Shown: piece by piece, positions 1-8,182 of the stretch
How the letters are laid out: each line of letters starts with the position of its first letter
Numbering within the stretch: position 1 is the stretch's first letter
From: Sphingomonadaceae bacterium 3R27C6
Lineage (GTDB): Bacteria; Pseudomonadota; Alphaproteobacteria; Sphingomonadales; Sphingomonadaceae
Length of the DNA stretch: 64,000 nucleotides
Assembly: GCA_005503215.1 (NCBI GenBank)
Contig: SCNS01000008.1
Location: forward strand, 62,001 to 126,000
Direction of reading: 5' to 3'
Notes under the pieces: generated by a model
What the model saw: only the letters and a program-made list of their open reading frames with translations
Database searches by the model: none
What the model was told of the DNA's origin: nothing
Made by a program: the position numbers and the translations under genes

Positions 1-331
1 GGCCGGTGACGCGCTGCAGCGAGCCCGAGATGTCGCCTTCACCGGTACGCGCAATGTCGGCCGACGAGAGGACCGAGACAACTTCGGGGGTCGCGCGGAC
101 GACGTTGGGGGTGAAGCGGCCGGTGACGACGATTTCCTGATCGGCGCCGCCGGGGATCGAGACATCGCCCTGTTCGTCATCCTGAGCCGCAGCATCGTCG
201 GTCGCGGGCGCTTCGGTCGTGACCGGCGGCGCGTCAGGCGCGGGCGCGCCTGTGTCCTGCGCCAGAGCGGCAGGCGCGACGAGAGCGGAACTGAGGAGAA
301 GCAGGCTGGCAAAGATCGGCCGCTTGGTCAT
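1..331 (-). CDS. TonB-dependent receptor, N-terminal part (runs off the left edge)
   Basis: Only the first 110 residues are in the window. They show a signal peptide (MTKRPIFASLLLLSSALVAP, then ALAQ), an acidic Ala/Pro-rich linker, and the plug start with a TonB-box-like stretch 'QEIVVTGRFTPNVVRATPEVV' cut by the ADIARTGEGDISGSLQRVTG segment typical of sphingomonad receptors. The start is the ATG at 331, preceded on the minus strand by a purine-rich GGGGACTTTCC region. The family takes up large or chelated substrates across the outer membrane using TonB energy. The gene lies 82 bp downstream of a beta-helix lipoprotein on the same strand, so the two may form one operon or partner system. The substrate cannot be inferred from this fragment. 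Confidence 0.85.
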   Translation of the reverse strand, partial: MTKRPIFASLLLLSSALVAPAALAQDTGAPAPDAPPVTTEAPATDDAAAQDDEQGDVSIPGGADQEIVVTGRFTPNVVRATPEVVSVLSSADIARTGEGDISGSLQRVTG

Positions 332-360
332 GATGGAAAGTCCCCAAGGATATGCAGGAA

Positions 361-395
361 GGGAGCGGGCCAGCCCGTCAGGCGTGCCCGCTCCC
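361..395 (-). terminator. Stem-loop between the beta-helix lipoprotein and the TonB receptor
   Basis: A perfect 10-bp inverted repeat (GGGAGCGGGC at 361-370, GCCCGCTCCC at 386-395) encloses a 15-nt loop. It lies in the 82-bp gap between two minus-strand genes and has no clear T-run. It may be an attenuator or mRNA-stability element giving the two genes different expression levels, not a full terminator. Confidence 0.5.
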
Positions 396-413
396 CAATT
401 GGATCGCGAGCGA

Positions 414-1982
414 TCAGGTCGTCGGAATGGCGCTGCAGGCGCGGCTCGTCGTGCCGAAGTTCGCGGTCGACGAGTTGCAGGTCCAGCCTTGATACCAGGT
501 GTCGTTGGCGTCGCGGACGGCGCCGACATAGGCGGTGGTGTCGAAGAAGGCGTTCAGCGTCTTCGCATCGAACGGCGTGAAGCCCGTTTCGGTGGCCCCG
601 TTGATGAACAGGCTGGTCAGCGACGGCACATAGTTCGAACGGTTGTTCGTGCCGGCTTCGAAGATCGTCTGCACCTGCGCGTCGGTGACGCCGCTCGTGC
701 CGCGGAACGGGGTGGCGTTGCACTGCAGCGAGACCGAGAAGAACTTCGGCGGGCCGGCTTCGTCGAGAGCCGGGTTGACCGGGTTGATCGTCGTCGCGCT
801 GTTGAGGCCGAGGCAGCGGAAGCCCGGCGCCACGATCAGGCCGTTGGCGAAGGTGTAGTCCGCGCCGCCGCGCACGAGGATCGACACGCCGTTACCCGCC
901 GCGTTGTTGCGGTGGATATAGGTGAAGTTCGAGATCGCGACATTCTGACGCGGAACCGCATCTTCGTTGCCGTTCGAGTCGATTTCCATCATCGAGTCGC
1001 CGACCGCGCCGCCCTCACGCTGCACGCCGATGACATACTGGATGTTGCCCTTGTAGCCGACGTCGGTGTCGAGACCGTCGTCTTCGGCGCCGGTGATTAC
1101 CAGATGCTTCATGTTCACGCGGCCGCCGAACACTTCGATGCCGTCGTCCGAGCTGTTGTGGATCTGGACGTGGTCGATCTGGGTGCCCGAACCGGTGCCC
1201 GACGGGGTCAGACCCTGAAGCTCGCTCGCCGCCGACAGGATGAAGCCCGAATAGCGGATCTGGACATAGGACAGGCGGCCCGAGTTATCGGCCGGCTGCG
1301 CGCCGCCGTAGAGCGCGTTCGACGTGCCTTCGGTGTCGCGTTCGCACGCCGCGGTGCCCGGCGTCGCGCCCGGAGCAAGGCAATCGGTGATCGGCGCGCG
1401 GCCAAGCAGGACGACACCGCCCCACAGCTGCGAGGTCTGGTCGCCGGCCGAACCGACGACGTTGCCGCGGCCAGTGAAGATGATCGGCTGCGTCGGCGTG
1501 CCGACCGCGTCGATGCGGTTGCCGCGGTTAACCGCGAGGAAGGAGACGCCCGTTGCGCCAAAGATGGTGACGCCCGGATCGACCGTCAGCGTGACGACAT
1601 TATTGGTACTCGTCGCCCCCTGATCGGTGCCGACGTCGACGCGACCGGGAAGCGAATAGATGACGCCCGGAGCCTTCGGAATGGCGGTCGTCGCGGTGAA
1701 GCGCGTCGGGAAGCCGCAGTTGCGCCATTCGCCGCCCGGACCCGAAATCGTGCCGAGGTTCGTAAGCTGGTCGGGACCGGCGATGGCCGGGCAGTTCGCG
1801 GCCGGGGTCACGGTCCCCGGGGTCGGGGTCGGTGTGGGGGTCGGCGTCGGCGTGGGCGTCGGGGTCGGAATGACGATCACACCTTCACCCGGCGACGCGA
1901 CGCCGTCGGCACCGCACGCCGCAAGAATGGAACAGGCCACGCCGCTGAGCATGACCAAACGAATGCGTGCGAAAGCCGCCAT
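414..1982 (-). CDS. Right-handed beta-helix outer-membrane lipoprotein
   Basis: A predicted 522-residue secreted lipoprotein of unknown function. The N-terminus has a signal peptide with lipobox (…CSILAAC, Cys about residue 20), then a low-complexity Pro-(Thr-Pro)8 spacer. A long repetitive region follows that resembles parallel beta-helix proteins ('TIFGATGVSFLAVNRGNRID', 'QIDHVQIHNSSDDGIEVFGG', 'GAEDDGLDTDVGYKG'). The start ATG at 1982 has a GGAG Shine-Dalgarno 7 nt upstream. A further in-frame start at 2093 would bury the signal peptide and is rejected. Proteins of this type are often paired with TonB receptors in sphingomonads, which fits the receptor beginning at 331. No catalytic residues were recognised. 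It could bind a polysaccharide or act as a surface accessory lipoprotein. Confidence 0.75.
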   Translation of the reverse strand: MAAFARIRLVMLSGVACSILAACGADGVASPGEGVIVIPTPTPTPTPTPTPTPTPGTVTPAANCPAIAGPDQLTNLGTISGPGGEWRNCGFPTRFTATTAIPKAPGVIYSLPGRVDVGTDQGATSTNNVVTLTVDPGVTIFGATGVSFLAVNRGNRIDAVGTPTQPIIFTGRGNVVGSAGDQTSQLWGGVVLLGRAPITDCLAPGATPGTAACERDTEGTSNALYGGAQPADNSGRLSYVQIRYSGFILSAASELQGLTPSGTGSGTQIDHVQIHNSSDDGIEVFGGRVNMKHLVITGAEDDGLDTDVGYKGNIQYVIGVQREGGAVGDSMMEIDSNGNEDAVPRQNVAISNFTYIHRNNAAGNGVSILVRGGADYTFANGLIVAPGFRCLGLNSATTINPVNPALDEAGPPKFFSVSLQCNATPFRGTSGVTDAQVQTIFEAGTNNRSNYVPSLTSLFINGATETGFTPFDAKTLNAFFDTTAYVGAVRDANDTWYQGWTCNSSTANFGTTSRACSAIPTT

Positions 1983-2140
1983 GAAAATCTCCGTTCCCGG
2001 TGTGCGCCCCCGATTGGTCGAACGGCGCCCCTGATGAAAAATCACCGGCGAACGAGAAGAGATGTGCTGACTCGCCCCCGGTGACGCCGCCACTAGGGTG
2101 ATTCGATGACGGTCTGACGCCAGAGCCGTGACACTTGAGT

Positions 2141-2154
2141 GACTCTTTTGAGTC
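2141..2154. promoter_or_regulatory. Short palindrome upstream of the beta-helix lipoprotein
   Basis: GACTC-TTTT-GAGTC is a perfect 5-bp inverted repeat with a 4-nt spacer, about 160 bp upstream of the lipoprotein start. Nearby TGAC/GTCA words (2106-2172) make the region look regulatory. No regulator can be assigned. Confidence 0.25.
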
Positions 2155-2300
2155 TGTTCGATGACAAGAACGGCGGCACTAGGAGCCGCTTGTTCGCGCC
2201 TGCAAAAATAAATGCGGCGAAGCTCGCTTGCATCACCCGAAAAGCTTTGCTAGGCGCCCGCTCCTACCTGGTGCCGGACCCGTCCGGACCATCATGATGT

Positions 2301-2387
2301 GCGGTCGTGGCGGAACTGGTAGACGCGCAACGTTGAGGTCGTTGTGGCCGAAAGGCCGTGGAAGTTCGAGTCTTCTCGACCGCACCA
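2301..2387 (+). tRNA. tRNA-Leu (anticodon GAG)
   Basis: A complete class II tRNA. The acceptor stem is GCGGTCG (2301-2307) paired with CGACCGC (2377-2383), followed by discriminator A and an encoded CCA (2385-2387). The anticodon stem CAACG/CGTTG holds the loop TTGAGGT, giving anticodon GAG at 2335-2337, which reads CUC and CUU. A long variable arm built around GGCCGAAAGGCC identifies a leucine-type tRNA. The T-loop is TTCGAGT. It stands alone between the lipoprotein and alginate loci on the opposite strand. tRNA genes can serve as integration sites, but I see no integrase or duplicated 3' end here. Confidence 0.96.
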
Positions 2388-2560
2388 TCATAAGCAGTTT
2401 ATGGCTTGTTTTCAGCATATTGGCTGAGGCCATAAACTCAGCGGGCCGGTTGTTACCCGCCTTTGATCTCGAAATTTTGATGACGATGACGAAAGCGGGC
2501 TTCTGCTATTCGTCGAGCGATGATGCACATTGGGCATTCCGCCCGAACTCGCTGGTATTT

Positions 2561-3580
2561 CTAGCGCGCAATATCCTGCGCTACATCGGAAACGCGGTCG
2601 ACCATTGCACGCGAAAATGGCGCAAAATCGCCGTAGATGCCATGTTTGAGCACGGACAGCCCGAGGCCGCGCTTCGCTGCATCGGCCAGCGCCCTACCCT
2701 GCCACAATCCGTCGAGAACGCCGGCTGCGAACGCATCGCCGGTTCCGACCCGGTCGATTACCGGCGCGACGACGGTGGGATCGCTTGCGCCTCCTTCGTC
2801 GCGTGTATCGATACGCGCCGTGATCCGGTGCATATCCGGGCCGACGATCTCGCGCGCAGTCGATGCAACATATTCGAGCGAAGGAAAATGATCGAGCAGT
2901 GCAAGCGCCGCCTCGCGTCGCCGGTCTTCGGCTTCACCCGAAAATTCGCGGCCGAGGAGCAGCGCCGCGTCGCGATGATTGCCGAACAGCAGCGTCGCCT
3001 GCGCAACGATCGGCTTCAATACCGCCGCGGGATCGGACTGCCAGCGCTCCCAAAGGCGTCCGCGCCAATTGCCGTCGAACGACACGCCGATCCCGGCCGC
3101 GCGCGCGCGCGTAACGGCTTCGAGCACGGCTTCGGCGCTGTTCGGCCCGAGCGCGGGCGTAACCCCCGACACGTGCAGCCAGCCGACGCCGTCAAGCAAA
3201 TGATCCCAGCTCCAGTCGCGCGCTCCGGTCTCGGCAAAAGCCGAGCCGGCGCGGTCATAGACGACCTCTGCCGGCCGCATCGGACCTCCGGGGAGGTAAT
3301 AATAGAGGCCCATGCGGCCCGCGGGGCGGAGCACGGGCGCAACATCGACGCCGTGGCGGCGCAGTTCCCCGAGCACGCCGTCGCCGATCGGCCCTTCGGG
3401 GACGGCGCTGATCATCGCCGTGTCATGGCCAAGCGCGGCAAGCGCAACGGCGACATTCGCCTCGGCGCCGCCGACATGCGCGTCGAATCGCGCCGATTGC
3501 AGCGGCAGTTCGCCGTGCGGAACCGAGACGCGCGTGACGATTTCGCCGAAGCAGGCGATGGTTCCTTGAGAGGCGATCAT
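2561..3580 (-). CDS. kdgK: 2-keto-3-deoxygluconate kinase (PfkB family)
   Basis: A 339-residue PfkB/ribokinase-fold sugar kinase. Visible hallmarks are the N-terminal substrate motif 'GGAEANVAVALAALG' and the C-terminal ATP/catalytic motif 'DRVGTGDAFAAGV' with its catalytic Asp. KDG kinase makes 2-keto-3-deoxy-6-phosphogluconate from KDG, the step after DEH reduction in alginate breakdown. The start is the ATG at 3580, which overlaps the stop of the preceding hydratase-like gene (ATGA), so the two are translationally coupled in the order GntR - hydratase-like - kdgK. No KDPG aldolase gene lies in the window; it is presumably elsewhere. The kinase family is clear. The KDG specificity rests on the alginate context. 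Confidence 0.85.
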   Translation of the reverse strand: MIASQGTIACFGEIVTRVSVPHGELPLQSARFDAHVGGAEANVAVALAALGHDTAMISAVPEGPIGDGVLGELRRHGVDVAPVLRPAGRMGLYYYLPGGPMRPAEVVYDRAGSAFAETGARDWSWDHLLDGVGWLHVSGVTPALGPNSAEAVLEAVTRARAAGIGVSFDGNWRGRLWERWQSDPAAVLKPIVAQATLLFGNHRDAALLLGREFSGEAEDRRREAALALLDHFPSLEYVASTAREIVGPDMHRITARIDTRDEGGASDPTVVAPVIDRVGTGDAFAAGVLDGLWQGRALADAAKRGLGLSVLKHGIYGDFAPFSRAMVDRVSDVAQDIAR

Positions 3581-4374
3581 GGCTTGAATCCGGTTTCCGC
3601 AATCGCGGTGCAGGCAATATCGACGGCCGAACCGAAACGGGCTGTCCCCGTCCCGCCAATACCGATCGGATGGACCCCGGTGATCGCCCCGGCCGAAATC
3701 CATTGTCCGGGCTTCAGTTCGATGACGCCCCGCCGATGGAGGTCGACGAGGAAATTCAGCGATCCCCACGGACCGTCGAGCACGTCGATCGCGCGTCCGG
3801 TCCCGACCGTCGCGCCGTTGATCCGCGTTTCGACCACCAGCGTCGCGAAATCGTCGATGTCGAGTCTCGGCCCCAGCAGAAGCCCGTTATTGATGCCGAT
3901 ATCGGCGATGATGCCATAGGGGGCATGGTCGTGGACGTCGGGTGCGGGCGAGCTCGCGACTTCGAACCCGGCGCGGATCTCGTCGACCCATGCGGCACCA
4001 TCGTCGCGGCCCGTCAGCCGGTCGGGCACCGCGCGAAGGTGCAGCATCACCTCGGCCTCGATCGCCCCGGCGCCGCCGGCGAAGATCGCCGCCGCGCCCG
4101 GAACGTCGCCATCGAGTTCGGCGATCCGCAGCACGGGTCCCGCGACCCGCTCGGCGCCCAAGGTCTCGATCAATGCCGGCGGAATGCGCCCGACCTTCCA
4201 GCCGAGCACCGGCGCGCCCAGCGCGGCAATCAGGCGCTGCTGCATTCCATAAGCCTCGGCGAGCGTCGTCGGCACCGGCGCGGGAAAGGCGGTCAGCGCA
4301 TGCCCCGACAGGCGCGCGCCGAGCAGCGCCGCGACCGGATCCGGCGCAGCCGGTGAAGGCGTATGGTCCCACAT
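3577..4374 (-). CDS. 2-keto-4-pentenoate hydratase / fumarylacetoacetate-hydrolase-like protein
   Basis: 265 residues resembling the MhpD/hydratase-decarboxylase branch of the FAH superfamily ('AEAYGMQQRLIAALGAPVLG', 'GWKVG', 'AIEAEVMLHL', 'ADIGINNGLLLG', 'GPWGSLNFLVDLHRRG', 'GQWISAGAITGVHPI'). Members bind divalent metal and act on 2-keto acids with an adjacent double bond. The gene sits between the GntR regulator (TGATG, 1-bp overlap) and KDG kinase (4-bp overlap), so it is very likely part of uronate metabolism. The DEH and KDG intermediates are 2-keto-3-deoxy acids, chemically related to substrates of this family. The exact reaction is unknown. It could assist ring opening or isomerisation of unsaturated uronate, or dehydration of a 2-keto-3-deoxy acid. 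Confidence 0.7.
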   Translation of the reverse strand: MWDHTPSPAAPDPVAALLGARLSGHALTAFPAPVPTTLAEAYGMQQRLIAALGAPVLGWKVGRIPPALIETLGAERVAGPVLRIAELDGDVPGAAAIFAGGAGAIEAEVMLHLRAVPDRLTGRDDGAAWVDEIRAGFEVASSPAPDVHDHAPYGIIADIGINNGLLLGPRLDIDDFATLVVETRINGATVGTGRAIDVLDGPWGSLNFLVDLHRRGVIELKPGQWISAGAITGVHPIGIGGTGTARFGSAVDIACTAIAETGFKP

Positions 4375-5120
4375 CAGGCCAGTTTGGCGCTCAGCAGATA
4401 GCGTTCGCGGCTTTCGGCGGACTGGCGGCGCAGTTCGACGATCGCGCGTTCCTCGGTCTCGTCGAGCATCGACTCGATCAGGCGATTGAAGTGACGCCGC
4501 ATCGCGAGCCGGGCCCCGATCGCATCGCGATTGCGCAGCGCCGCGACGACGTCGGCATGCTCGGCCTGGCGCGCGCTGCCGTCCTTGCGGCACACCAAGG
4601 AATGGCTGCTGCGCACTTCGGGCAATTCCATCCGCATGCGCCACAGGCTTTCGATCACATGGATGATCGCCTTGTTGCTCGATGCCGCGGCGATTGTCAT
4701 GTGAAACTCGCGGTCGATCGCGCTGATCTCTTCTTCGCTCTTGCTGTCGTCGGCCATCGCCTCGAGCAATTCGTCGAGTTTGGCGAGCGTTTCGGCCGAT
4801 ATCGTCGGCGCGGCGAGCGCTGCGGCCTCGGCCTCGAACAGCGAGCGCGCCTCGGTCAGCTCGAAGGCGCTGACCTTGGGCAATATCGCATTGTCGCCGG
4901 GCAGGATCGCCTCGACATAAGCGCCCGCGCCGGTGCGAATATGAATCCACCCCGTCGCCTGCAGCGCGATCTCGGCCTCGCGAATCGTCACCCGGCTCAC
5001 CTCGAAGCGCTCGGACAGTTCGCGCTCGCCGGGCAGCCGCGTCCCCGGCGGAAAGGTTCCGTCGAGAATCAGGCGCCGGATCGTGTCGGCGACATCTTCG
5101 AAAAGGCGGCGTTCGGCCAT
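4374..5120 (-). CDS. GntR-family (FadR/FCD subfamily) transcriptional regulator
   Basis: 248 residues. The N-terminal winged helix-turn-helix reads 'ADTIRRLILDGTFPPGTRLP' then 'ERELSERFEVSRVTIREAEI'. An all-helical FCD-type ligand domain follows (about residues 85-225), containing 'AIDREFHMTIAAASSN' and 'HADVVAALRNRDAIGARLAM'. The start ATG at 5120 is chosen because the HTH then begins at the expected distance from the N-terminus; the upstream in-frame start at 5270 lies in the neighbouring non-coding stretch. It heads an operon with the hydratase-like gene and kdgK. FCD regulators usually bind small carboxylic or sugar acids, so KDG or DEH is the obvious effector. The sites listed at 5155, 8124-8175 and 15472-15548 are its candidate operators. 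Confidence 0.85.
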   Translation of the reverse strand: MAERRLFEDVADTIRRLILDGTFPPGTRLPGERELSERFEVSRVTIREAEIALQATGWIHIRTGAGAYVEAILPGDNAILPKVSAFELTEARSLFEAEAAALAAPTISAETLAKLDELLEAMADDSKSEEEISAIDREFHMTIAAASSNKAIIHVIESLWRMRMELPEVRSSHSLVCRKDGSARQAEHADVVAALRNRDAIGARLAMRRHFNRLIESMLDETEERAIVELRRQSAESRERYLLSAKLA

Positions 5121-5154
5121 GGTCAATCTTCTCCCCGCACAAGCGTCAGGAAGT

Positions 5155-5178
5155 CCATACAATCCGGTAGGACAAGTT
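5155..5178. promoter_or_regulatory. Candidate GntR operator at its own promoter
   Basis: CCATACAATCCGGTAGGACAAG lies about 35 bp upstream of the GntR start. The words ATACAA and GGTAGGACAA recur with almost the same spacing (3 versus 2 nt) at 15477-15500 upstream of PL6. This suggests autoregulation by a factor shared with the lyase operon. Confidence 0.5.
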
Positions 5179-5202
5179 TGAAGCCCATGACCGAACTTAG
5201 TT

Positions 5203-8067
5203 TCAAATTCGCGCCCGGATGCCGACGAAATATTTCGCGCCATAATAGTGATACTGGCGGCTGCTGCCATAGACGGGCATGTAGGTCGCCTTCGGCTCGT
5301 TGAAGATATTAAGCGCTTCGAAGCGGAGCGACACGCCGGGCATCAGGTTCATCGACGCGCGGAAGTCGACCGTCTCGCTCGGACCGACATAGCGCAGCTG
5401 GCTGTTGCCACCCACGAAGTCCTGGAAATAGCTCGAGCGGTAATTGTAGATCGCCTGCAGCGATACCGGGCCGATGTCATAATAGGCCTGCGCCGACAGC
5501 ACATGCTTCGAATAACCCGAGAGGCCGGCCGGCGGGATGATCCCTTCGCTGACGTCTTCGGTTTCCGGATCATATTGGTCACCAAGGCGAATATCATGCG
5601 TTTCGAAATTGGAATCGGCATAATTATAGCTGACCTTCGCGCCGAGACCGTCGAGCGGCTTGGGCAGGAAACTGAAGCGCGTCGCCGCGGTCAGTTCGAG
5701 GCCATAGATGCGCGACTTGTCTGGGCTGTTGCGGGTCTGCGCCACCGGGATCGACACCGTCTCGCCGTTGATCGTGAAATCCTCGTTGAACACCACGGGC
5801 TGGAAGCCGCCATTGAACTGCTTGTAGTAGACGGTTGCCGAGAGGAGGCTGTCCTTGTTCGGATACCATTCGACCGACAAATCGCCGTTCCACGACATTA
5901 GCGGCTTCAGGCGCGGGCTGCCGTTGGCACGGATATTGTCGATCGCATCCTCGATCGACGTGAACTGCTCGCCGCCCTCGAGCGTGATCGTGCGGCCGGC
6001 GCCGAGCGCGCTCGGGTTGGGACGCGACATGGCGCGATAGCCCGCGAGACGAACGAGCGTGTCCGGCGCGACCTCGAAGATCGCGTTGACGCTCGGCAGG
6101 ACGCGCGTGTTGCTGCTCTTGATCGTCTCGGTCACGAAGTTGCCGGTCTCGTCGAGCCCGAAGGAACCATCGCCGCTGGGATCGGGAACGAGGATGAGGT
6201 CGCTGCGCAGCCCCTTCGAGGTGACGCGGGTGTTGACGACGCGCACGCCGATATTGCCGCGTACCGGCATGCTGCCAAGGTCGCCTTCATAATCGGCCAT
6301 CACATAGCCCGCGAGCGTGGTTTCCTTGACATCGCGGCTCGCGACCGAGCGCATCTCGTCGGGCAGGCCCGGATCCTCGGTTCCCATATATTCGCGGAAC
6401 AGGCAGTCGACATCGAAGGTCGCCCAACTGTGGATGCTGTTGCCCTTCGCCGCCGAGAGGAAATCGGTCTGCGGGAAAGCCTGGCGGCAGATATTGTTGA
6501 TCCGCTTGTCCACCGCGATCGGCTCGGTCAGGTTGAAATCGCCGTTGCGCAGGTCGTAATCGCGATAAGTGAGCTGCGACCAGCGGCCGCCGGCCGAGAT
6601 CGTCTTCAGGAAACCGTCGAGTTCATAGGCCGCGTCGAAGCGGCCGGCGAAAATTTCGTTGTGGCGCTTGGCCTCATCGCGCCGGAAACGCGAATCCTCC
6701 CAGAAGAGATCATGGTTGTTGAGATCGAAGCGCGGATCGATCGTGATCGTCGGCACGAAGCTGCCCGGCGTGATCTCATATTTATAGGGGATGCGCCGGT
6801 TGTTGAACACGGTGCGCACGCCGTTGACGTCGGTCGCCGCGGTGCGCAGGCGGACGTTACGTTCGATTTCCTTGCGGATCGTGCGCGAATAGCTGCCGTC
6901 GAGCTTGATCGTCAGCCGGTCGCTCGCTTCCCAGTCGACCGACAGTCCGCCGCCCAGATATTCCTCCGACCGCGAGAGTTCGGAGCCGTTCGATTCGATG
7001 GCAGACAGGCCGTTCAGGCTCTGGACGATGCCATTTTCGTCATAGACGACGTTGGTCAGGCCGACGCGACCTTCGGACAGGTTGAGGTCGCGGCGGCTCT
7101 CGACGAAGGTGCGGTCCGAATATTGGACGTCGAGATTGATGTCGAGCGTGTCGGTCGGGCGGAACTGGATCGCGCCGAACACCGCGTCGCGCTTGTCGCT
7201 CTCGCTGATCTGGCGGAAGGTGTAAGCGTTGGGAACGAGGTAGAAGGGCAGGTTCTGCCGATATTCACCGCGCTCATATTCGTTGCAATTGCCGTTCGCG
7301 ACAACCGGCGAAGCTTGGCACGCGGTCCAGGTGGTCGACGCGGCGTAAGTTTCCTCGGGATTGTTCGTATCGTTGCGCTGGACACCGATCGCGATGCCGA
7401 TCGTGTCGTTCGCGAATTGGTCGACATAGCTGAGTGTCCCGCGCCAGCCGACGCCGCCCGATCCGCCGGTGACGCGGTCGCCATAGGGGTTGAACTGCGC
7501 CTTGACCTCACCCTGCAGGCGGCGCTTGCCGAAATCGAGCGGACGCAGCGTGCCGATCTCGATCGTGCCCGCGACGCCGCCTTCGACGAGGCTCGCCTGC
7601 TGGGTCTTGTAGATCTTGATATTGTTGACGAGTTCGGAGGGGAACTGGTTGAAGTTCACCGAGCGGTCGCCGCTGCCGTTCGTCGCGTCGCGGCCGTTGA
7701 AGGTCGCATTCGATAGGAAGGGGCCGAGCCCGCGAAGCGCGATTTCGGACGCGTCGCCCTTTTCGCGGTGCGTCGTTGCGCCGGTGATCGTCTGGATCGC
7801 CTGCCCGACCGAGATCGCCGGGATATCGCCGATGTCGTCCGACGACAGCGCGTCGACGATCGCGGTTTCCTGGCGCTTGGTGTTGATCGAACTCCGGATC
7901 GTCTCGCGGATACCGGTGACGACGATCGCGTCTTCTTCGGGTTCGGCCTGCGGCGCGGCTGCATCCTGCGCCATCGTCGGCGCCGCAGCGATCAGCAGCG
8001 TCGAACCAGCGCCGGCCAGCAACGCGGCGCGCAGCATGCGCGCACGGATCTGATTACGAGAATTCAC
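5203..8067 (-). CDS. TonB-dependent receptor, alginate-oligosaccharide uptake (inferred)
   Basis: A 954-residue outer-membrane receptor. A signal peptide (…LLAGAGSTLLIAAAPTMAQ) is followed by the TonB-box region 'EDAIVVTGIRETIRSSINTK'. The plug carries 'IGDIPAISVGQAIQTITGA' and 'LVEGGVAGTIEIGTLRPLDF'. The barrel ends in 'YFVGIRARI' with a terminal hydrophobic residue. The start is GTG at 8067 with GGGAGAGAC just upstream; an in-frame ATG at 8133 would put 22 extra residues before the signal peptide. It lies between the lyase operon (whose last gene ends at 8183) and the GntR operon, and has its own upstream region with repeated and inverted elements. Uptake of alginate oligomers is inferred from context. 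The receptor family itself is certain. Confidence 0.88.
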   Translation of the reverse strand: MNSRNQIRARMLRAALLAGAGSTLLIAAAPTMAQDAAAPQAEPEEDAIVVTGIRETIRSSINTKRQETAIVDALSSDDIGDIPAISVGQAIQTITGATTHREKGDASEIALRGLGPFLSNATFNGRDATNGSGDRSVNFNQFPSELVNNIKIYKTQQASLVEGGVAGTIEIGTLRPLDFGKRRLQGEVKAQFNPYGDRVTGGSGGVGWRGTLSYVDQFANDTIGIAIGVQRNDTNNPEETYAASTTWTACQASPVVANGNCNEYERGEYRQNLPFYLVPNAYTFRQISESDKRDAVFGAIQFRPTDTLDINLDVQYSDRTFVESRRDLNLSEGRVGLTNVVYDENGIVQSLNGLSAIESNGSELSRSEEYLGGGLSVDWEASDRLTIKLDGSYSRTIRKEIERNVRLRTAATDVNGVRTVFNNRRIPYKYEITPGSFVPTITIDPRFDLNNHDLFWEDSRFRRDEAKRHNEIFAGRFDAAYELDGFLKTISAGGRWSQLTYRDYDLRNGDFNLTEPIAVDKRINNICRQAFPQTDFLSAAKGNSIHSWATFDVDCLFREYMGTEDPGLPDEMRSVASRDVKETTLAGYVMADYEGDLGSMPVRGNIGVRVVNTRVTSKGLRSDLILVPDPSGDGSFGLDETGNFVTETIKSSNTRVLPSVNAIFEVAPDTLVRLAGYRAMSRPNPSALGAGRTITLEGGEQFTSIEDAIDNIRANGSPRLKPLMSWNGDLSVEWYPNKDSLLSATVYYKQFNGGFQPVVFNEDFTINGETVSIPVAQTRNSPDKSRIYGLELTAATRFSFLPKPLDGLGAKVSYNYADSNFETHDIRLGDQYDPETEDVSEGIIPPAGLSGYSKHVLSAQAYYDIGPVSLQAIYNYRSSYFQDFVGGNSQLRYVGPSETVDFRASMNLMPGVSLRFEALNIFNEPKATYMPVYGSSRQYHYYGAKYFVGIRARI

Positions 8068-8123
8068 GTCGTCTCTCCCAAAAGTCGATTCTGTTCTGCT
8101 CGACGCTGTCGAACATGTCAGCC

Positions 8124-8175
8124 ATTTTGTCAACCACTGTGTATGGCAAATTGGTTAGTCCAAATTGCCATACAC
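8124..8175. promoter_or_regulatory. Operator region upstream of the alginate TonB receptor
   Basis: Two overlapping elements occur here. Read on the minus strand, 8124-8146 gives CCATACACAGTGGTTGACA, resembling the element at 15512-15535. A near-perfect 16-bp inverted repeat (8139-8154 and 8160-8175, one internal mismatch, 5-nt loop) contains TTGGTTAGTCCAA at its centre, similar to FadR-subfamily sites of the TGGT…CCA type. The inverted repeat could also act as a transcription terminator for the esterase gene that ends at 8183. Confidence 0.5.
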
Positions 8176-8182
8176 GTCTTTG

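Noticed and set aside
219-2084. Long plus-strand ORF (621 codons) antisense to the beta-helix lipoprotein
   Set aside because: It is Arg-rich, has no domain features, and is the reverse-frame shadow of a high-GC gene with clear signal peptide and ribosome site on the minus strand.
2301-2387. tRNA-Leu as an integration site for a genomic island
   Set aside because: No integrase, no repeat of the tRNA 3' end and no phage genes in the window.
2228-3919. Plus-strand ORF of 563 codons covering the tRNA and the KDG kinase
   Set aside because: It runs through a complete tRNA-Leu and lies antisense to kdgK and the hydratase-like gene; its translation is low complexity.
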